Positions 1 through 9,466 of a stretch of DNA of 64,000 nucleotides are shown one piece after another. The translations under genes and the position numbers were made by a program. A model generated the notes under the pieces. That model was not told the DNA's origin and did no database searches. It saw nothing but the letters and a program-made list of their open reading frames with translations. This DNA comes from Streptococcus mitis (lineage in GTDB: Bacteria > Bacillota > Bacilli > Lactobacillales > Streptococcaceae): contig NZ_KQ970262.1 of the NCBI RefSeq assembly GCF_001579045.1, positions 508,399 through 572,398 of the forward strand, given 5' to 3'. Every line of letters starts with the position of its first letter. The first letter of the stretch is position 1.

Positions 1-1614
1 AATCAAAATCCCCACAGCATTAAAAATAGATACCCATTTCCCTAATACAAATAACGGTCTAATATCAGGCATCAACATTCCGACAGCAATAAATAACAAG
101 CCAAGCAGAATAACACACCACGCAAATCCTGAATTATATGCTTCTGCATATTTCTTCATTCTTACTTTTTGTAGTCCTGAAGCTAACAAACCTACAAATA
201 CTGTAATAAATCCAAACACAACTGACACTACTAATATAGTCATGACATCCGAGGTTGTAGATATCAGATGAAATGGCAACTCATATCCAAAAAATGAGCC
301 ATAGATTCCACCCCAAATTGCAACGGCTACCCCTAATATATTAAAGAATTTTAAAAATCTCTTAGTTACTGAAGGTAGATGAAAAATTTTTAATGCTAAC
401 ATTGTTCCTAAAAACAATAGTAAACCATAGCCTAAATCAGCAACCATCATTCCAAAAAATGTAAAGTAAAATGGTGCTAATACAGGTGTAGGATCTTTCT
501 CATAATATTTGGGCAGAGCATACATTTCTGTCAATAATTCAAATGGTTCAATTAAAGAGTGATTCGTTAATTTGATAGGTATTTCATCTTGATTATCCGA
601 CAATGTTTCCGATTCATAAATATAAATAGAATGTCCAAAACGCTCATCCATAACTTTTATAAAATATAAAATACGAGTTTCTTCTATCCATCCTTCTAAT
701 GCAACTAGATGCGGAGTGCTCAAAAGGTTATTCTTAGAGATTTGACGAGCATAGATAGATAAAATATAGTCAATTTGCCATTGTAAATCTATCAAATTTT
801 TCTTTGAATCTTGCAACGATGCGATAATATTCTCTTTTTCAGTTATTAACTGCATGTTTTCTTGATCCAAATCTACTACTCGCTGCTTCGGTAATTCTTT
901 TCTAGAATAATCAAATGGTTCAAATAAGTAGTCATCAAAATCAATAGAGCAACTGGACTGATAGAAAACAACAACACCGTACTCTCTATCATTAGAAAAT
1001 ATTTCTTGAACTTCGATATTGTTTTCTAAAAAATTATTGTATAAGCGATTATCTACAGTCCTTGGAATTGTTCCGACTTTTCCTCTACAGAAAGAAAATT
1101 GTTCTAAATGCGCAGGAACAATTTCTAATTTTTCCCACTTTATTAATCTCTCTATTTCCTCATTATTACTTTGAATGTTTCTTTCTAATTCATGAACTCT
1201 GTTTATTTGATCATTCACTTTTTTAAGAACACCTTCAGCAACATTAGCTTTACCAAATTTTTCTAATTCTTCATAAGAGGTTGTTATCGGAGGTTGCTGT
1301 AATAACTTAAACGTGTTTTCTTTCGGTAGGTATTCTTGTAATTTCTCTACAGTTGCTTCCAAATGTTGTTGTTTATTCAACAAATAAGTCAAGGCATCAT
1401 TTCCTTCAATAACCCCATGATTGGAATTAGAAGTATGAGAAATTTGAATAGTTGGAAATACAACCTCATCTTTTTCTAGAGCTTCTGACCAGTTATCCTG
1501 AACCTTTAAATCACGGAACTGCACTGACTCTAGTTCTTGAATAGTTTTTAAAACATCATCAAGACTACTCTTAGTAAATAGTAGAGAAATTCTTTTCATC
1601 TGACTAATAGCCAT
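1..1614 (-). CDS. ntpI: V-type ATPase subunit I (partial, C-terminus outside window)
   Basis: Membrane stator subunit of a V-type (archaeal-like) ion-translocating ATPase; it carries ions with the proteolipid ring. The frame is open from the ATG at 1612-1614 to the left edge, so the C-terminus is missing. The first ~370 codons are hydrophilic and coiled-coil-like; then comes the family hallmark block reading FFGMMVADLGYGLLLFLG, and several transmembrane segments follow. The start overlaps the end of the upstream small subunit by 11 nt; an alternative ATG lies at 1597-1599. The enterococcal relative pumps sodium, which would fit the sodium symporter of the nearby nan operon, but ion specificity cannot be read here. 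Confidence 0.9.
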   Translation of the reverse strand, partial: MAISQMKRISLLFTKSSLDDVLKTIQELESVQFRDLKVQDNWSEALEKDEVVFPTIQISHTSNSNHGVIEGNDALTYLLNKQQHLEATVEKLQEYLPKENTFKLLQQPPITTSYEELEKFGKANVAEGVLKKVNDQINRVHELERNIQSNNEEIERLIKWEKLEIVPAHLEQFSFCRGKVGTIPRTVDNRLYNNFLENNIEVQEIFSNDREYGVVVFYQSSCSIDFDDYLFEPFDYSRKELPKQRVVDLDQENMQLITEKENIIASLQDSKKNLIDLQWQIDYILSIYARQISKNNLLSTPHLVALEGWIEETRILYFIKVMDERFGHSIYIYESETLSDNQDEIPIKLTNHSLIEPFELLTEMYALPKYYEKDPTPVLAPFYFTFFGMMVADLGYGLLLFLGTMLALKIFHLPSVTKRFLKFFNILGVAVAIWGGIYGSFFGYELPFHLISTTSDVMTILVVSVVFGFITVFVGLLASGLQKVRMKKYAEAYNSGFAWCVILLGLLFIAVGMLMPDIRPLFVLGKWVSIFNAVGILI

Positions 1615-1927
1615 ATTTTTCTACCACCCTACCAATAATTTTTTCTACAAATTCTCCTCTCCTACTTGATGAAATATACTGAATCTTTGCATCATTTTCC
1701 TTGATTGTTTTATTAACCTCATCAATGAGGTTCTGTTGTTTCATTTCTAAATTGCTTTCTATTGAAATTAATTCTTCGTGACTTTTTTCATCATAACTTT
1801 TTTCTAGTTTTTCCAATTCTTTTTGGGAGACAGCTTTATACGTATAAATCTCATTATCATATGATTTTATAATATCGGTTGCAACATTCTCAATATCTTG
1901 CATTGTCGAAAATACAGAGTTAGTCAT
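1604..1927 (-). CDS. V-type ATPase small coiled-coil subunit (G/H-like)
   Basis: 107 aa, highly charged and almost entirely helical, without membrane segments. The C-terminal block RGEFVEKIIGRVVEKYG resembles the end of the small peripheral-stalk subunits (NtpF/AhaH type) that lie directly before subunit I in V-ATPase operons. A strong ribosome site (AAGGAGGTG) precedes the ATG. Its end overlaps the ntpI start, so the two are probably translationally coupled. The subunit identity rests on position, size and the C-terminal motif rather than on strong sequence conservation. Confidence 0.75.
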   Translation of the reverse strand: MTNSVFSTMQDIENVATDIIKSYDNEIYTYKAVSQKELEKLEKSYDEKSHEELISIESNLEMKQQNLIDEVNKTIKENDAKIQYISSSRRGEFVEKIIGRVVEKYGY

Positions 1928-1951
1928 TGTGACACCTCCTTATCTTTCACA

Positions 1952-2842
1952 CTATTTATTAGAAATTCTATCTAAGAAATTTTTTACAGCACCTATACGA
2001 CCAGCTTCATTTCCTAATGTAGCTGCTACAACATTTTTAGGCAAAAACCTATTATCCATTACATTTTTAGCTAAAGAACTTTGAATTTCAGGTAACAAAA
2101 TATCCTTTTTAGCCAGAATCCCACCTCCTAATATGAGAATTTCTGGATTAAGTAGATAAGAAATAGTTAATAAACCTTTTGTTAGATTTTCTACAAAAAT
2201 TTCAAAAGTTTCTTTAGCGATTTTATCTCCAGAACTTAAATCAGTAAAGAAAGTGCGTCCAGTTTGATTAGTTTTCAAGCTCTTCTTTTGATATAAATGA
2301 ATCAATGCGGTTGTTGAGGCTTTGCTTTGCCAATCCGAATTACCTACAGGAATATAGCCTACTTCACCAGCAGTATAGTTAAATCCGTTAACAATTTGTC
2401 CATTGACAATAATACTGCCTCCTATACCTGTTCCAATAGTAACCATTACTACATTTTTCTTATCTTTGGCTTGTCCCTTCCACAATTCACCTAATGCAGC
2501 ACAATTAACATCATTTTCAACAAAAGTAGACAACCCAAAACGTTTTTCTATTTCGGAAGTAAAGTTTACTCCGATATAGCCTGGTATTGTATAGCCTGCA
2601 TAGATGATTTCTCCTGTATTAGCATTAACAACTCCAGCAGTGGAAATCCCAACACCATCAATTGAATAATTTAAAATATACTCACCAATTAAATCACAGA
2701 CCTGATTTAATATCTGGTTCGTTCCCAAATCATAGTCAATAATTGTTTCTATCTCTTTGAACTGATTTAAACTCGTTCCAAAATCATCGTATAAATCTGC
2801 CTTAATTGTTGTTCCGCCAATATCGATCCCTATAATCTTCAT
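1952..2842 (-). CDS. nanK: ROK-family sugar kinase, likely N-acetylmannosamine kinase
   Basis: 296-aa ROK protein. The N-terminal phosphate loop reads GIDIGGTTIKADLYD, and the central ATP/sugar region reads TIGTGIGGSIIVNGQIVNG followed by AGEVGY. The classical ROK zinc motif (CxCGxxGCxE) is absent: its place is taken by a GNSDWQSKAS stretch, as in a subset of streptococcal ROK kinases. Context (NanE, sialate lyase and NanC upstream) suggests it phosphorylates ManNAc to ManNAc-6-P, the NanE substrate. A strong terminator at 2887-2914 separates it from the nan genes; it is 24 nt from the V-ATPase subunit gene. A glucokinase or a regulatory ROK protein are alternatives; there is no N-terminal HTH. 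Confidence 0.8.
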   Translation of the reverse strand: MKIIGIDIGGTTIKADLYDDFGTSLNQFKEIETIIDYDLGTNQILNQVCDLIGEYILNYSIDGVGISTAGVVNANTGEIIYAGYTIPGYIGVNFTSEIEKRFGLSTFVENDVNCAALGELWKGQAKDKKNVVMVTIGTGIGGSIIVNGQIVNGFNYTAGEVGYIPVGNSDWQSKASTTALIHLYQKKSLKTNQTGRTFFTDLSSGDKIAKETFEIFVENLTKGLLTISYLLNPEILILGGGILAKKDILLPEIQSSLAKNVMDNRFLPKNVVAATLGNEAGRIGAVKNFLDRISNK

Positions 2843-2886
2843 TTCATCACTCCCACATTTTTGATCTCATTACTTTTTGATAAAAA

Positions 2887-2914
2887 ATGGGACTGGGCAT
2901 TATCCCAGTCCCAT
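2887..2914 (-). terminator. Strong intrinsic terminator ending the nan operon
   Basis: Perfect 11-bp stem ATGGGACTGGG / CCCAGTCCCAT with loop CATTAT. On the minus strand it is followed by a run of six T. It lies after the oxidoreductase gene and before the ROK kinase. Confidence 0.9.
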
Positions 2915-2998
2915 CTCTATTTCTTTATTCAATGAGTTGTATCACAGAACTTTAGAAATTATATAATGACAAGAATTTACTATTCTGTTTTACAATAG

Positions 2999-4108
2999 TT
3001 AAGCATTTGTGATTTCTGAAAGACTTACTTTTCGATCTTCTTTAACTGATAAAGTACATGCATCAGCGGTAGCGATTGATTCTAAAGCAGCTACACCATT
3101 GAGAAGTTTTTCATATTCTTCTGTAATTTCTCCACCTTTAATGATGTCATGTAGATATTCCATTTCTTTATCAATACATGTTTGTAACCATAATGGGCAA
3201 CGTACTCCTGGTTTACCGTACGCAATTGCTCCATCCATACCACGACCGGTATAGATAGCTGTACGGTCATCATCTTCCTCTTGAGTTTCATGTACCAAGA
3301 AGTGTGATTCTCCTTCACCTTTAACACGAAGAGTACCTCCAGTATTGAACAAGTCAAGTTTGATAGCTCCTTCAGTTCCTTGAATCAAGACGTAGTGTTC
3401 ACCCCAACGGAAAGCATTACCATATTCCAAAACAGCATAACGATCATCAGAGTATTCTAGGTTTACAATGAGCATATCATCTTCATCACCAAAGTTTTCA
3501 CCTTTATGATATACATTACCTCCTACCATTGTCGCTTTTTCAGGAAGTCCTCCCATGATGAACTGAATGCAATCTAATTCATGAATATGGTGGTACAAAT
3601 GTCCTCCAGATTGAGAACGAAGTTTCTTCCATGATACAGTTGGTTGTTGTTCTTCCCAACCTGTACGAGCGGCATGGCAATAAAGAACTTTACCGATTTT
3701 ACCTTGAGTAATCAATTCTTTAGCATGGTGTACACCATTAAAGAAGTTCATGATGTGACCAGCCATAAAGATAACATTATTTTCTTTACATGCGTCAACC
3801 ATGGCTTTACAATCTTCATAAGACAATGCAATTGGCTTTTCACAAAATACGTGTTTGCCATGTTGAGCAGCTTTCACAACAGGTTCACGGTGAAGGTAGC
3901 TAGGTGAAGCTACGATCACACAATCAATATCTTCACGTGCTACAAGTTCATCTAAACTTGCACAAACATCTGATCCCAACTCTTGAGCAACTTCTTCTCC
4001 ATGATTTGGGTCAAATACCGCAACCACTTTTGCATCTTCAATTTTGTTCATTGAGCGAGCCAAATCAGCTCCAAAATATCCAGCTCCAACAATACCGTAA
4101 TTTACCAT
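2999..4108 (-). CDS. Gfo/Idh/MocA family NAD(P)-dependent oxidoreductase
   Basis: 369 aa. The N-terminal Rossmann fold shows GIVGAGYFGADLARSM at residues 5-20 and the family cofactor block EKPIAL near residue 91. The C-terminal substrate domain has a GGHLYHHIHELD block with the histidine/aspartate residues typical of the family. It sits directly downstream of nanC in the same direction, 37 nt away, which suggests a role in processing a sialic acid derivative. NanC-type enzymes release 2,7-anhydro-Neu5Ac or 2-deoxy-2,3-didehydro-Neu5Ac, and oxidoreductases of this family convert such products to Neu5Ac in other bacteria. The substrate assignment here is inference. Confidence 0.85.
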   Translation of the reverse strand: MVNYGIVGAGYFGADLARSMNKIEDAKVVAVFDPNHGEEVAQELGSDVCASLDELVAREDIDCVIVASPSYLHREPVVKAAQHGKHVFCEKPIALSYEDCKAMVDACKENNVIFMAGHIMNFFNGVHHAKELITQGKIGKVLYCHAARTGWEEQQPTVSWKKLRSQSGGHLYHHIHELDCIQFIMGGLPEKATMVGGNVYHKGENFGDEDDMLIVNLEYSDDRYAVLEYGNAFRWGEHYVLIQGTEGAIKLDLFNTGGTLRVKGEGESHFLVHETQEEDDDRTAIYTGRGMDGAIAYGKPGVRCPLWLQTCIDKEMEYLHDIIKGGEITEEYEKLLNGVAALESIATADACTLSVKEDRKVSLSEITNA

Positions 4109-4145
4109 AATTTTTATCCTCTTTCAATATATTTAAATTTCAGCT

Positions 4146-6470
4146 TTAATTCTTTTTCAAATCTTCAATCTTAAATGTTACATATGGTACAACATTTTTC
4201 ATATGAAGTTCATTACGAGACCATGAATCAAATTTTTCAAACATCAATCCAATTTCATGATTTGGTAACTCTGTCAATGTTGAATATGAGTATCCATAGT
4301 TACTATAATCAACATCGTGATGATAACGCCAATCAATTGTATTATCATCATTAATTAGACCAATCGAAATTTGTCCGTGTTTACGACCATTTGTGGAGTT
4401 TGGAGTACTTAAAATGACAGCCTTTTTACCATCAATCAATTGACTATAATTGATGATTGATAATTGTGTTCCATAACTTGGATTTGAAACAAAATTCAAA
4501 TATTCCGGCGCACTCCAAGTAGTACCTGCGTCTTTACTTGTTAAATATGCAATTTTACCATTATTTGTACGCATGTATGCTTGAATTACTCCTGGACTCA
4601 ATTCTACAAATTGTGCTTCTGCTGACCAACTAGAAGGAAGTGGCACAACTTTAACTTTCCAAGACGCTCCGTTATCGTCACTATAAATGAATGCAGACTC
4701 TTTACCAGTGTAAGACGGAATAAGAATACGTCCAGTTGAGCTTTCAATGATTCCACGTCCAGGACCCAAATAAGGCGCATTCCGATTAAGTCCCATTATA
4801 GGAGGTAATAAAGTTGGTGCAGACCAAGATTCGCCATGATCATTGCTAGAAATATATGCAATATAGTTCGTTGGCACTACTTTGAATAATGCATCTTTGT
4901 AGAAGATATTCATATGGACTTTAGTCCCATTACGATATTCAGTCTTTTTATTATTTTCAAATGAAACCGAATATTGCTCTACCGTCAAATAATTACCATT
5001 TTGTTTAATACCGAAATTTTTATCTACTGAAAATTCAGTTGGTCTGTTGGTACGATCGTCGTATACAGTACCATTCTCACGAATAGTATAATTATAATCA
5101 GTATCACCTTGTTTCTTTAATTTAAGGTAATAATTACCATCAATTTGTTTATAACCAGAATCTTTTCTAGTAGCTTCTCTAAAACTTACTCCAGCAGGCA
5201 TAACATCAGCAAACATGAGTACTTGTTTATTATTTTTTTCAACAATAACAGAGTCAATATAGGTTGCACCACCGCTGATTTGTAAGTCACGTCCACCAAC
5301 ATCACGAGGCCATTCTAATGGTACTGGCGCAAAATCATCGAATGCCAATGTTAATTTTGGTTTAGTCCATGTCTTACCATTATCATCACTATAACTTGTA
5401 GCAATATTAATTTTATTCAAGAAATCATGAGTTCCACCGTAACGAGCGTCAATGCTTGAAAAAACCCGACCATTGCTAAAAGTATACAGAACTGGAATAC
5501 GGAAATAGTTAGAACCTGTTGTATCATTAGCCGTATAAATTAAATGTCCAGTAACAGCGTTTGTTGTCATCTTTTTAACAGTTTCTTCATCCAATGCACT
5601 ATTAAAGAATTTGATATTTTCTAGTGTTCCGTTAAAACCAAACGCCGTTTTTCCTGCACGTTTCACTCCCCCAAGCATATAGTAATCAATACCTTTAATA
5701 TCCTTGATGTTTAGGAAGTTATCCACTTTCTTTTCTACTACTTTTGTACCATTTGCATATAAAGAATATGTTTTTTTGACTGAATCTGCTACTACTGCAA
5801 CAGTGTTAGTCACAGCCTCTTGTTTGTACTTACCCCAAACTGAAGCAGGTCTGGATACTAGGTGATTTTTATTGGAAGAAGTATCACGCGCTTCCATTCC
5901 CAATTCACCATTGTCTTTAAGGAACACATCTACATAACTATTTTGTTGACCGGGTTTAGAATTAGATATTCCAAACAGAGCTTGTAAACCTTTCTCACTA
6001 GACTGATTGTACTTAATCACTGCAGTAAAGTCACCGCTAGTAAATTTATCCTTTAACTCATTAGTAACATTTTCTCCACCCCCTGTTAAAGTAACATTAT
6101 TTTTTTCTAAGACAGGAGTTTCTTCCGCTGTAGAAGATGGATCCTTAACAGTAGTTTCGACTGTTCGAGGTTGTACAGTAACTTCCGAAGAATTATCCGA
6201 TTTAGGTTGTACTCCCGAAATCGCATCCGCTGTAGAAGATGGATCCTTAACAGTAGTTTCAACTGTTCGAGGTTGTACAGTAACTTCCGAAGAGTTGCCC
6301 GATTTATGTTGTACTTCCGAAATCGAAGTCGTTGGTGCAACAGGTTGCACCAACTCTGGTGTTGATACTTCAGAAGTTTCAGTCTCCTGAGCTGCAACTG
6401 AGTTAGCAACAAATGCTGATAATACCACTACAGTACCTAAGGTTACATATTGTTTAATATTTTTTTTCAT
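4146..6470 (-). CDS. nanC: Secreted sialidase NanC
   Basis: 774-aa precursor. Signal peptide MKKNIKQYVTLGTVVVLSAF ending near VAAQE. A Ser/Thr/Val-rich linker (~30-120) contains two copies of a 34-residue repeat. A lectin-like CBM40 domain (~130-300) precedes the six-bladed catalytic domain: FRIP arginine motif at 323-326 and four Asp boxes (SYSDDNGKTW at ~359, SSNDHGESW, YSDDNGASW, TSKDAGTTW). There is no LPXTG sorting signal, so the enzyme is probably released. NanC of pneumococcus is known to make 2-deoxy-2,3-didehydro-Neu5Ac from alpha2,3-sialosides. From memory the reference protein is 740 aa, so this allele would carry one extra repeat unit. It abuts the YhcH gene in the nan operon. Confidence 0.93.
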   Translation of the reverse strand: MKKNIKQYVTLGTVVVLSAFVANSVAAQETETSEVSTPELVQPVAPTTSISEVQHKSGNSSEVTVQPRTVETTVKDPSSTADAISGVQPKSDNSSEVTVQPRTVETTVKDPSSTAEETPVLEKNNVTLTGGGENVTNELKDKFTSGDFTAVIKYNQSSEKGLQALFGISNSKPGQQNSYVDVFLKDNGELGMEARDTSSNKNHLVSRPASVWGKYKQEAVTNTVAVVADSVKKTYSLYANGTKVVEKKVDNFLNIKDIKGIDYYMLGGVKRAGKTAFGFNGTLENIKFFNSALDEETVKKMTTNAVTGHLIYTANDTTGSNYFRIPVLYTFSNGRVFSSIDARYGGTHDFLNKINIATSYSDDNGKTWTKPKLTLAFDDFAPVPLEWPRDVGGRDLQISGGATYIDSVIVEKNNKQVLMFADVMPAGVSFREATRKDSGYKQIDGNYYLKLKKQGDTDYNYTIRENGTVYDDRTNRPTEFSVDKNFGIKQNGNYLTVEQYSVSFENNKKTEYRNGTKVHMNIFYKDALFKVVPTNYIAYISSNDHGESWSAPTLLPPIMGLNRNAPYLGPGRGIIESSTGRILIPSYTGKESAFIYSDDNGASWKVKVVPLPSSWSAEAQFVELSPGVIQAYMRTNNGKIAYLTSKDAGTTWSAPEYLNFVSNPSYGTQLSIINYSQLIDGKKAVILSTPNSTNGRKHGQISIGLINDDNTIDWRYHHDVDYSNYGYSYSTLTELPNHEIGLMFEKFDSWSRNELHMKNVVPYVTFKIEDLKKN
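6124..6327 (-). repeat. Two tandem 102-bp units inside nanC
   Basis: Unit starts at 6124 and 6226, 102 bp (34 codons) apart and near-identical. Each encodes SSEVTVQPRTVETTVKDPSS. The repeat lies in the linker between signal peptide and lectin domain, so copy-number change keeps the frame. Confidence 0.9.
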
Positions 6471-6471
6471 T

Positions 6472-6930
6472 TTATTTTTCCTCGTTTAAAACTTTGATAA
6501 CAAGTTTTTTAACAGTTTCATCATTGCAATAAATCTTTGGTTGGTGAAGATCTTCTTCAAAAGTCACCAACATATTCCCTGGAAGCAATTCAACAATTTG
6601 ATAGTCTTTGCTATCGTAAAAAGCAATATCCTTCTCTTCGCTAAAAGGTACACGTGACTGAGCACGAACTGGGGAAGTTACTGCCATTTTTTCTGTATTT
6701 TCAACAACAATATGAATATCTAAATATTTCTTATGAGTTTCAAAAATATCTCCTGGAACTCCATCAGCTAGATAAGTCATACAATTTGCAAAAACATTTT
6801 CCCCATCAATATCAATTTTTCCATCAACTAAATCTGTCAAATTTGTATTTTCTAAAAAATCACAGACTTTTGAAAAATGTTTATTGACAGAAGCATATCG
6901 TCTAAAATCAGATTGTTCAGAAATAATCAT
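6472..6930 (-). CDS. YhcH/YjgK/YiaL family protein (NanQ-like sugar anomerase)
   Basis: 152-aa beta-sandwich (cupin-like) protein of the YhcH/EbgC family. Members keep conserved His and Glu residues; visible here are the HKKYLDIHIVVEN block and the C-terminal FEEDLHQPKI block. The E. coli member in the nan regulon (NanQ) accelerates sialic acid anomerisation, so the same role is likely: converting the released alpha anomer for the transporter and lyase. It lies between the symporter and nanC genes and ends right at the nanC start. Confidence 0.8.
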   Translation of the reverse strand: MIISEQSDFRRYASVNKHFSKVCDFLENTNLTDLVDGKIDIDGENVFANCMTYLADGVPGDIFETHKKYLDIHIVVENTEKMAVTSPVRAQSRVPFSEEKDIAFYDSKDYQIVELLPGNMLVTFEEDLHQPKIYCNDETVKKLVIKVLNEEK

Positions 6931-6955
6931 ATTATTTTCTCTTTTCTATTAGTGA

Positions 6956-8497
6956 CTAGTGACGAACTTCCCAACTTGAATCCGCTTTAATTTCTGAAAT
7001 ATCATGAATCGTTGTATATTTAGGTGCAGATACTTTATTTTCAGTAAGAACAGATACAATATAACCTGACACTACTGATACAGAAATTGAAATCAATGAA
7101 TATGCCCAGTAGCTAACAGCTGTTGGAGGAAGGAAGTATTTAATAAATACCATAACGATGGTTGATACAATCAGCGCTGCATAAGCACCTTGTTTATTTG
7201 CTTTTTTAGAAACAAAACCAAGAATGAATACACCACCAAGTAGACCAAGTACAAGTCCCATGAAACTATTGAACCATTCGTATGCAGATTTAATATCTGA
7301 ATGAGCCATGATAATGGAAACAACAATTGAGAATAAACCTACTGCTAGAGATACGAATTGTGCAATTTTCGTACGACGATCGTCTGACATATTTTTAGAA
7401 ATGACATCTTGAATATCCAATGTCCATGAAGTTGCAACAGAGTTCAAACCTGTTGAAATAGTTGATTGAGCTGCTGCATAAATCGCTGCCAAGATCAAAC
7501 CTGTGACACCTACTGGTAACTGGTATGCAATAAAGTACATAAAGATTTGGTCTTGAGGGATATTGCTAGCTGCACTACCTGCATTTTGTACTTGATAGAA
7601 TACGTACAAGCCTGTACCGATCAAGTAAAAGACTGTTGCAGTTGCAAGTGACAAGACTCCATTTGTGAACAACATTTTATTAAGTTTCTTAATATTTTGT
7701 GTTGTAGTAAAACGTTGAACCAAATCTTGAGATGAAGCATAGGAAGACAAGATTGTAAAGCCTGAACCCATCACAATTAAGAAGATGGAGTTTGAAAGCA
7801 AGTTAGGATCGAAAAGTTTTTCATTTGCAGCAAGGAATTTCCCGTTTGCTAATGTTTCTGCTACTGCACCAAAGCCACCTTTAATATTAGCCATCAGTAC
7901 AAATAAAGCTACAACGACACCACTAATCAGAACCACACCTTGAATAAAGTCTGTCCATAATACGGATTTTAGACCACCAGTATAAGAATAAACAATTGCA
8001 ATTGCACCCATCAAAATAATCAAAATATTGATGTCAATTCCTGTCAATACTGATAAACCAGCTGATGGGAGGTACATAATGATAGACATACGTCCCAATT
8101 GATAAATAATAAACAAGAGTGCTGAAATAATACGAAGTGCTTTAGAATTAAAACGTTTATCCAAGTAATCATATGCCGTATCGATGTCTATCCGTGCAAA
8201 GATAGGTAAGATAAAACGAATTGTCAGTGGAATAGCTACAACCATCCCTAATTGAGCAAACCATAAAATCCAGCTACCTGCATAAGAGTTACCAGCGAGT
8301 CCCAAGAAGGAAATCGGACTGAGCATTGTGGCAAAAATGGATACCGAAGTAACATACCAAGGAACAGAACCATCTCCTTTAAAGAACTCTTTTCCTTTCA
8401 TTTCTTTTTTAGAGAAATAGATACCTGCAACCAACACCGCAAGTAAATAAACAATCAAGATAATTAAGTCAATTATTGTAAATCCTGTTGTGCCCAT
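6956..8497 (-). CDS. Sodium:solute symporter (SSS family), probable sialic acid transporter
   Basis: 513 aa with about 13 hydrophobic helices. The N-terminal core SFLGLAGNSYAGSWILWFAQ and the conserved DTAYDYLDKRFN region near residue 115 are typical of SSS (TC 2.A.21) proteins such as NanT/SiaT-type sodium-sialate symporters. It sits between the lyase and YhcH genes, so import of Neu5Ac or of a NanC product is the likely function. Pneumococcus also has an ABC sialate importer elsewhere, so this is probably a second route. The substrate is inferred from context. Confidence 0.88.
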   Translation of the reverse strand: MGTTGFTIIDLIILIVYLLAVLVAGIYFSKKEMKGKEFFKGDGSVPWYVTSVSIFATMLSPISFLGLAGNSYAGSWILWFAQLGMVVAIPLTIRFILPIFARIDIDTAYDYLDKRFNSKALRIISALLFIIYQLGRMSIIMYLPSAGLSVLTGIDINILIILMGAIAIVYSYTGGLKSVLWTDFIQGVVLISGVVVALFVLMANIKGGFGAVAETLANGKFLAANEKLFDPNLLSNSIFLIVMGSGFTILSSYASSQDLVQRFTTTQNIKKLNKMLFTNGVLSLATATVFYLIGTGLYVFYQVQNAGSAASNIPQDQIFMYFIAYQLPVGVTGLILAAIYAAAQSTISTGLNSVATSWTLDIQDVISKNMSDDRRTKIAQFVSLAVGLFSIVVSIIMAHSDIKSAYEWFNSFMGLVLGLLGGVFILGFVSKKANKQGAYAALIVSTIVMVFIKYFLPPTAVSYWAYSLISISVSVVSGYIVSVLTENKVSAPKYTTIHDISEIKADSSWEVRH

Positions 8498-8524
8498 AAC
8501 ATATCTCCATATTGATTTTATTTA

Positions 8525-9442
8525 TTATAAAAATTCTTTTCGTGCTTGTTGAATAAGTTCTGCTGCTTGTTTTGCAACTTCCAAGTCACCTTCTGCCAAT
8601 GCTTCTAAGGGTTGACGAACAGAACCTAAATCAAGTTTTTCATTTAGACGCAAAACCTCTTTTGCTACAGCATACATATTTGCCTTACCTGATACCATCT
8701 TATAGATAACTTCATTGATAGCATATTGAAGTTTTTTAGCAGTATCTAAATCTCGTTCTTGAATCAAACTTTCCAATTTCAAGAACAAATCTGGCATAAC
8801 GCCATAAGTACCACCAATACCAGCTTCTGCTCCCATCAAGCGACCACCAAGATATTGTTCATCTGGACCATTGAATACAATGTAATCTTCTCCACCTGCA
8901 GCTACAAACATTTGAATATCTTGTACAGGCATAGAAGAATTTTTAACTCCAATCACACGAGGATTTTGACGCATTGTTGCATACAAACTACCAGTCAACG
9001 CAACCCCTGCCAATTGTGGAATATTATAAATGATAAAATCTGTATTTGGCGCAGCTTCACTCATTGCATTCCAATATGCTGCGATTGAATATTCTGGCAA
9101 TTTGAAGTAAATTGGTGGGATAGCAGCAATAGCATCGACTCCAACACTTTCTGAATGTTTTGCCAATTCAATACTATCTTTCGTGTTATTACATGCAACA
9201 TGGTTGATAACTGTTAATTTACCTTTAGCAACTTCCATAACAGCTTCAATAATTTGTTTACGATCTTCTACACTTTGGTAAATACATTCGCCTGAAGAAC
9301 CATTTACATAGATACCTTTTACACCTTTGTCAATGAAATATTGCACCAGAGATTTTACACGTTCTTGGCTAATTTCACCATTTTCATCATAGCAAGCATA
9401 AAATGCAGGAATAACGCCTTTGTATTTAGTTAAATCTTTCAT
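8525..9442 (-). CDS. nanA: N-acetylneuraminate lyase
   Basis: 305-aa TIM-barrel aldolase of the DapA/NAL class I family, splitting Neu5Ac into ManNAc and pyruvate in the cytoplasm. Visible motifs: GSSGECIYQS (pyruvate carboxylate-binding GSxGE), catalytic Tyr in IIYNIPQLAG (~139), Schiff-base Lys in RVIGVKNSS (~167), and the C-terminal GxGGTYG block. The neighbouring nanE and transporter genes support NAL over dihydrodipicolinate synthase. The pneumococcal name nanA is also used for the surface sialidase, so the symbol is ambiguous. Confidence 0.9.
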   Translation of the reverse strand: MKDLTKYKGVIPAFYACYDENGEISQERVKSLVQYFIDKGVKGIYVNGSSGECIYQSVEDRKQIIEAVMEVAKGKLTVINHVACNNTKDSIELAKHSESVGVDAIAAIPPIYFKLPEYSIAAYWNAMSEAAPNTDFIIYNIPQLAGVALTGSLYATMRQNPRVIGVKNSSMPVQDIQMFVAAGGEDYIVFNGPDEQYLGGRLMGAEAGIGGTYGVMPDLFLKLESLIQERDLDTAKKLQYAINEVIYKMVSGKANMYAVAKEVLRLNEKLDLGSVRQPLEALAEGDLEVAKQAAELIQQARKEFL

Positions 9443-9466
9443 CAGATTTCTCCTTTATATTGTTTT

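Noticed and set aside
6007-6412. Several frames with repeated residues around the nanC repeat
   Set aside because: They arise from the 102-bp repeat read in other frames and strands; only the nanC frame has signal peptide and domains.
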